This document shows positions 57,759-64,000 of a stretch of 64,000 nucleotides of DNA, piece by piece. Under the pieces are notes generated by a model, which saw only the letters and a list, made by a program, of their open reading frames with translations, was not told where the DNA came from and ran no database searches. Each line of letters opens with the position of its first letter. Within the stretch, counting starts at the first letter, position 1. The stretch is from Acheta domesticus (taxonomy: Eukaryota; Arthropoda; Insecta; Orthoptera; Gryllidae). The position numbers and the translations under genes were made by a program. The stretch spans positions 71,070,984 to 71,134,983 of the forward strand of contig JAHLJT010003656.1 in assembly GCA_031308135.1 (NCBI GenBank), in the 5' to 3' direction.

Positions 57759-60407
57759 TTCTCAACAAAATTTTACTTCTAGTGTTTTCAATAACCCAAC
57801 GCCATGTAATAAATTTTATTGCCTTTATACAGTTTGTTTCAGTGCAAAGTATGGCAAACACCAAAGAAAATAACAATAATATGAAAAATGTGTACTATTT
57901 TCTTTACTTTAAACAATGAAGTTTTAATTGAGTATAAGCCAGTTTCTTGGTGTCTCGTATTTGGAATATTTTCTATCAATTGACAGATAATATTCAAATA
58001 ACCTGACATGGCAGATGCAATAAAATTCAGATATTTGTAGTTATTTATTATTTTTAAAAACATAATTTGACAGTAAGTACCTTCTGTAAAAACATATTAC
58101 ATTGTTCTTACAAAATAATTTGATATTTGTATTCTATGTTATTTCTTAATAAATAATATAACGTAAATACAATAATCAAACTAAATTTTTAATAAATTTT
58201 AATAAATACAGAAATTTTGAAAACTTACATACCATTACTTCCTAATTTAAAATTAATCCATGAACTTTTCATTCAATTTTTGACTTTATACACTCCCACA
58301 GAACCTGAGCTTTCTCAAATGCTAGATGTTACATTATGAAACTTATTTTATATATCATCAGCTTATACAGTACATCACATATGGTGAAAAAATAGATTAA
58401 GCTTTTTTTGATCTCTTTGGTGCAAATAACTAAATAACTAGTGTTGCTACATCACATACTCTTTTGCATTATTTTTAAATTTGCAATTTCCAAAAAACTT
58501 CAGAGTTCATCGAAAACGAGGCCTGTGCTAATCTTTTTCAGCATCACTTATTTTATCGTGAGGATAAACGGCAAGGAGAGAGCAGTTTTCAAGAAAATGT
58601 GTTTTTTAAAATGGATTAATTTCAAGCACAAATTACATGAAAACTTCTCGTTTTTTCAAAATCATTGTTCATGACCTTTTTTAAAGAGATGATTTTTTAG
58701 AAGAGATTTTTTTAACAGTTAACTGCCATGTATGTTAATTAAAAATTATGCTGCCAAGCCATGCCCGTTTTTTCACTACTCTAAACAGCATAAGTTGTGC
58801 ATCAGAATTTATACATTGCCTCGCCTGTGGGACAATTTGTATCAATTTGATATAAGGCAGTATCAATTTGACATGGCAGTCTAAGGGTTAAGGCAAAAAT
58901 GCTTATGGGCTGCCATAATGGCACAACTCAAAAACTCAAGGATTGAGATAAATGAGTTTACAGTTTCAACTTCATGGTGAAATGCATCATTCTTGTACTC
59001 ACACTTCTGCTATTTGTTGTTAAAATACTGTACTGTAAGATGTGCTGCTGTTGCTGTTGGAATGTAGAATAAACTACAATTCTTGAGAGGGCATTTACTC
59101 AAAATTCATATTTTTTATGTTGTGCCACTATTGAAGCCTACAAGGGATTTAAAGAAAACATTTGGAGTGTTTTTTGAGAAAATAATTGTTTAAAAAAAAT
59201 AAAAATTGCTTCATTACACAAAAAATGGCTCTTTATACTATCCAAGGAACAATGTTTAATCAAAAAATTGGAGGCAACATTAGAGAAAATTTTTGAAAAT
59301 ATTACTGAGGCTTCATGTTAAGTAGTACCTCCAAAAATCAAAATATCCTTTTTTTAACTCAAAGAGCCGAGTCCTTTAAATTAATCCACAATAACAAATT
59401 TGGGACAAAATCAGCTGAACAGTATTGGCACTAGCTTTAACTACAGATCAATGGGCAGGCAGATGTTTTTGTGGTCAATTGATTTTTGTATGAAGGACCC
59501 AACAAAACATGACTCTGGCTACACATCTTAAAGAAGTAATTTATATATATATACAGGAACAATATTTAATCACTTTTTCATTACCTGGGCCCTGCAATAA
59601 GAGTTTTTTGAGTCAAAAATTCACTGTTTTTCAGTACATGATAAGAATAAATTCACTTCTAATGAAGTAACGGCGAGAAAGTAAACTACTTGTGCTATAG
59701 AATGGCACAGACTTTCCCTTATTAGTTTCTTTGGGGTCTTCGCTAGCTATTCGGAATTGCCACATACTCTTTCTTGCCAGCTACCATCTATCACCACCAA
59801 AAGTACATTTTTTGTCATTTTCTTAATTTTTTTCGGTTTCCTATTGGTGGAACAAAAATAATAATTTTAGAATATTAAAGAACACAAAAACCTAGCCCTA
59901 AATGGCAATTTTCTTTAAAAACTGTGTGCTGTTTTAAAGAAATTGCGTTTTTAGCGCTACTGAAAAATGCAAAATTTGGAGCTCATTTTCACAGAAAATG
60001 TTTTGAGTTTTCAAAATACTTTATTTGAAGTTATTTGAAGCACTTACACTCACAATTATAATAATGTTACAAATTGCTGGTAATGTGAATATTGAAGATG
60101 TGAGAGATCCTTTAAAAAATTACATTTGTGTAATTTTTGAAAAAACCAAAAAAAAAAAATCCTCAAAATAACTGTACGTCATATTAAAGAGTGCAATTAG
60201 TACTATCCGATCGAAAAGTTTGAAGAAATTTTTTTAGCCATTTATGAGAAAATGGCGTGAAAGCGTTTCTGAAAATGCGGAAACTTGAACTAGTTTTCAC
60301 ATAAACTGTTGGGTTTTCATAAACTTTACTCGACATATTTAATTACAAAGCACATGTACTTCAATTAAATATAATAATGTGACATTTCGCCATTAGTGTA
60401 AATATTA

Positions 60408-61620
60408 ACGACGTGAGAGACAAGTGGAAAAAAATTACATTCTTGCAAGTTTTGAAAAAAACAAAGAATACAGCAATATGGCGTTTATGTCATCTCATAG
60501 GGTACATTTAGCACTATCCCTACCAAAGTTTAAAGAAACAATTTGGAGCCGTTTTTGAGAAATCTAGTTAATGTAATTTTTTTAAATTGCACATATTGCA
60601 TGCAATATTGCGCAAAAACTACTAAAATTTTCAGAACAATGTACAAGACCTTAAACAAAGAACTCACTTTGGAGAGCACATTTATTTGAAGGAAAAAATC
60701 TCTATCTTCAATTTTGTAGTTGGAGAAAGACGCCGAAAAAATTCAAACTTTCAAAATTTTCGAAAATTCAGAGTTATCCGTGAAAATCGGGCCTATGCCA
60801 TGTTGATAAGTGTATTTTACTCTATTCATACAAGAAATTTAAAGAAAAAAATTGGAGCTGTTTTTGAGAAAATTTTGAAAATGTCCGGAGGCTTCATCTA
60901 AAGTACCCCCAAATTTTGAAGAATCTTTTTCAAAATCTCAAAGCTTTGAATAGAACCAGATCGACCAGGGATATCCATTTTGGATGAAATCGTACGTATG
61001 ATTTACGGACGGACAGACGGACGGACGGATGAACAGACAGACGGACAGACGGACGTTTTCCTTTCAATTGGTTTTTTCGATATCAAGGACCCACAAAAAC
61101 GGTTTTCTGGCTACACCACGTGTTAGGGGGATTTTTTCTTAATTTAGCAACTGGTTTTATGAACTTTTCGTTATCACGGCCCAGCAATGAATTTTTTTCC
61201 TCCGAAAATTGGCCATTTTTTCGCGCAGCATTACATAACTTTCCCTATACTACGTATATCACTGCGTGTATACGTACGTATACGGGAAAGTAAATATCAT
61301 TGTTTGTGGCTTATTCCTCCAACTACAAAATTGCAGATAGATTTTTCCTTCAAATAAAATTTGTTCTTCATATTTTCTTTAAGGTCATGTACATTTGTTT
61401 TGAAAGTTTTAATACTTTTCGCGCAATATTTTGTGCAATTTAAAAAAAATACAAAAAAAAAAGATTTTCTCAAAACCTGCTCCAAATTTTTTCTTTAAAC
61501 TTTTGGTATGGGATAATGCTAAATGTACCCTATGGGATGACAAACTCCATATTGCTCTGTTCTTTTGTTTTTTTCAAAAATTGTAAAAATGTAATTTTTT
61601 TGACTTGTCTCTCATGTCGA
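60408..61620. repeat. Inverted repeat with ~320-bp arms, copy C
   Basis: Left arm about 60408-60735, right arm about 61307-61620; counterpart of 13797-15030. Confidence 0.7.
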
Positions 61621-62490
61621 TTACAGCTCTTACTCAGGACAATTCGAAATAAATCATTTGAAAACTTAATAAAGCAATTCAGGAAAAGATCATCAGTGTC
61701 AAGGGCAAGAGAATGTCATTGTTGGCACCTGGAGTCCTGGAAGCAACACATTACAAAGATCCAATTATGTCTTTCTCGGCAGTTTTCGTATGTGCGTTTA
61801 TTCTCGCTGTTCTTAGATTCAAAGTGGAGAGATCATCGTCCTTGCTCATGTGCTAGAACAGATGAAATCCCAAATTAGTATTGTTATTAATACATTCTTT
61901 GTGGAAAATTACCTTCTTTACATTTTTTGTGCTTTTCAAACGATGTTTATATAATACATCGACCACCTGCAAAAAATTCCCACTTTCCATTATGATTGAA
62001 ATTTAAAATAAAAATAAGTGTATTGTCCAATATTTAAGCAGAATTGTGGCGCATTCCATTCAGTTTTCTGCTTTAAATGCCTATTTATTTCTCATATTTC
62101 TTTGGCAGATGCACGTACTGTACTAGACAGTTTTCTTCTACATTTAAAAAAGGCCTGAAACGCAATGAAAATGTAGTTGCTACATTAAAAATATGAGTGA
62201 TTTTCGTTTTTGTTTGATATTATGCATGTACCGCTCGTGCTCCCAACAAATTATGTTGGTAGCACGAGCTGAAGCTTGAAACAATAGAAAACGTGAATTG
62301 CATACTCACCACAATCATAACAGATGCTATAAGTGTTGTCCCCTTCACTTGTTCCCAGGTAATCTGGTTGCTACCAACACAATTTTTAATTGGAGGCCCT
62401 GCTTCGGTTCGGTGCAGAGAGACTTTTCTGGCTCACTAGTACATGTGTATATAGCACTGTATTTATTAATAAATTACTTAGCTGACTTTT

Positions 62491-62945
62491 TACTTTCCCG
62501 TATACTATACGTACGTACGTACGTACGTATAGTACAGTGATAGTTATGTAAGGGCTGCGCGAAAAAAGGCGGATTTTCGGCAGAAAATCTCTTGTTACAG
62601 GGCCCTGGTAACAAAAAAGTGGATAAATCCAGTTGCTGAATTAAGAAAAAATCTCCTAACACGTGGTGCAGCCAGAATCCCTATTTTTGTGGGTCCTTGA
62701 TACCGAAAAACCAATTGAAAGCAAAACGTCTGTCCTTCCATCTGTCCGTCTGTCAGTAAACAACAATAGCGACTAAACCGTTCAGCTAATTTTCTCCAAA
62801 ATTGATATGCCCCAATGGATCTGACTCTTCTCGCGGCCCCTTGAATTTGAAACGGATATTTTAATTTTGGAGGGTACTTTAGATGAAGCCCTGGGACATT
62901 TTCAAGATTTCCAAATGGCGCCAACAATTTTGACTAAATTTTGTT
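62491..62945 (+). repeat. Repeat-family member, copy C
   Basis: Counterpart of 15867-16320, with the same 30-bp palindrome at 62504-62533. Confidence 0.7.
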
Positions 62946-63040
62946 GTTGGATAGTCTGAAGGTCATTTAATAGACGCGTAGATCTCATGTTGGTTGAAAA
63001 CTCTGATTTTTCGAAAATTGAAAAATCTCAAAATTTTTTC

Positions 63041-63641
63041 GGCATCTTCCTACAACTACAATTATGAAGATACATTTTTTTCTTAACAAAACGTGTTCAT
63101 AAAAATCAGGTCTTCAAATAAGGGCATGTTCAATTTTTCAAAAACATAACTTCTTAAAAACCGCAGAACGTTTTTTGACTAAATTGTGACCTGAGATAGC
63201 ATAGCATAGGAAACTTAAGAGAATGGTGCAGGTTTCATGTTCATTAAAATGCCTGATTTTGCAAACATTTTAAAAAATGATGAAAAAATTTTCGGCGTCT
63301 TTCTACAACTACAATTGTGAGAATACGATTGTTTTCTTAATGAAATATGCTCATCAAAAACAGATCTTCAAATAAGGTCATGTTGAATTTTTGAAAATAT
63401 TAGTAGTTTTTTATAATTTCCTGACAAACATAATAGCCCGCTCGGAATTGACTGCGCTTTGTTTTCGTCGTTTTCTTACAACTACAATTTTAAAAATACA
63501 TTTTTTTCTCAATTAAATGTATTTATCAAAACTACATCTTCAAATAAGGTCATGCTTAATTTTTTCAAAATACGAGTAGTTTTTCTATAATTTTGTGACA
63601 AACATAACAGCCCGCTGTAAATTTACTGTGCTTCGGACAGC
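63041..63641. repeat. Three-unit degenerate tandem repeat, copy C
   Basis: Counterpart of 16427-17035. Confidence 0.7.
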
Positions 63642-64000
63642 TGGATGCGTCGTAAATTAGAATTTGCAATTTTGTATAATAATTCTTTGTTCGGTTCTCA
63701 CACTCGACCATTTGTTATACATTTCCACATTAATGTTTTAGAAATTGTTTATTTTGAAATATTTGAAATAAAAATGACTAGCTCTCAGAACATCGACAAT
63801 GCAGGAAATGCAACAATGAAATTTCGTTTCGCTCGCGAATTTCTGTTAATTAAGACCCATTGTTGTGACTTGATGTAGCTGAATAAAAAGGAGTTATAAA
63901 TGTCAAAATTATGTTGATATATACATGAAAATATTTAGTTTTCGCGCCAAATGCTGTACCATTTGTAGTGAGTTGAGTATTTTTGCATGGTTCTAGAATA

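Larger units (their letters stand above)
57759..64000. repeat. Copy C of the ~13-kb block, first ~6.2 kb
   Basis: Begins at the first base after the gap with TTCTCAACAAAATTTTACTT, the equivalent of 11145, and runs to the window end (equivalent of 17393). It shares an 18-20 bp segment with A that B lacks. It has a private ~38-bp insertion at about 62113-62150 and lacks the CTAGGCGCTAGCAGCGTT stretch seen in A near 14392. Genes 1 and 2 would lie beyond the window. Confidence 0.95.

Overview
The window is eukaryotic nuclear DNA, most likely from an arthropod and probably an insect. It is AT-rich, introns are bounded by GT..AG, coding density is very low, and it is crowded with decayed LINE, hAT-like and Ty3/Gypsy elements of the kind seen in insect genomes. 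No bacterial gene organisation is present. The species cannot be named from the sequence. Two runs of exactly 1,000 N (24276-25275 and 56759-57758) divide it into three contigs.

Contig 1 (1-24275) opens with hAT-like transposase remnants, a LINE 3' end, a complete non-autonomous hAT element with an intact 8-bp target-site duplication (3069-4634), a broken LINE with an RT reading frame (about 5.1-6.5 kb), and a second LINE with endonuclease and RT remnants (about 8.6-10.7 kb). From 11145 to its end it carries 'copy A' of a ~13-kb block. Contig 2 (25276-56758) begins with 'copy B' of that block (25276-38285). It then runs through a GC-rich candidate solo LTR and a LINE scrap (39.0-39.85 kb), the remaining exons of a gene, an unassigned stretch, a nearly complete Ty3/Gypsy element on the minus strand (46019-54821), and further unassigned sequence. 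Contig 3 (57759-64000) is the first ~6.2 kb of a third copy, 'copy C'. Copy A ends contig 1 and copy B starts contig 2, which is the geometry of an unmerged contig overlap or haplotype duplication; a real tandem array is the alternative.

The only host genes I can support are two small paralogous genes on the minus strand, assembled here from splice signals, reading-frame phase and paralogue comparison. Gene 1 is intact in copy B (33498-35463) and has frameshifts in copy A. Gene 2 (37701-42377) is intact in contig 2, and copy A retains only its last exon. Each has three exons with phase-1 introns: a signal-peptide exon, a 153-bp Kazal-like core exon, and a 128-bp last exon carrying the final Kazal cysteine and an acidic Ser/Gly-rich tail. 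The predicted secreted proteins are 102 residues long. The mature form has four cysteines that match C2, C3, C4 and C6 of a Kazal domain, and the C1-C5 pair is absent. The residues that would contact a protease differ between the paralogues while the scaffold is conserved. This gene pair is the best candidate for undescribed biology in the window.

The rest of the ~13-kb block is mostly one family of old interspersed repeats in both orientations. They recur with the motif ACTTTCCCGTATAC, GACGGACA microsatellites, and phrases such as AATTTGGAGC followed by TTTTGAGAAAAT. They form degenerate tandem arrays and ~320-bp inverted arms around the two genes.
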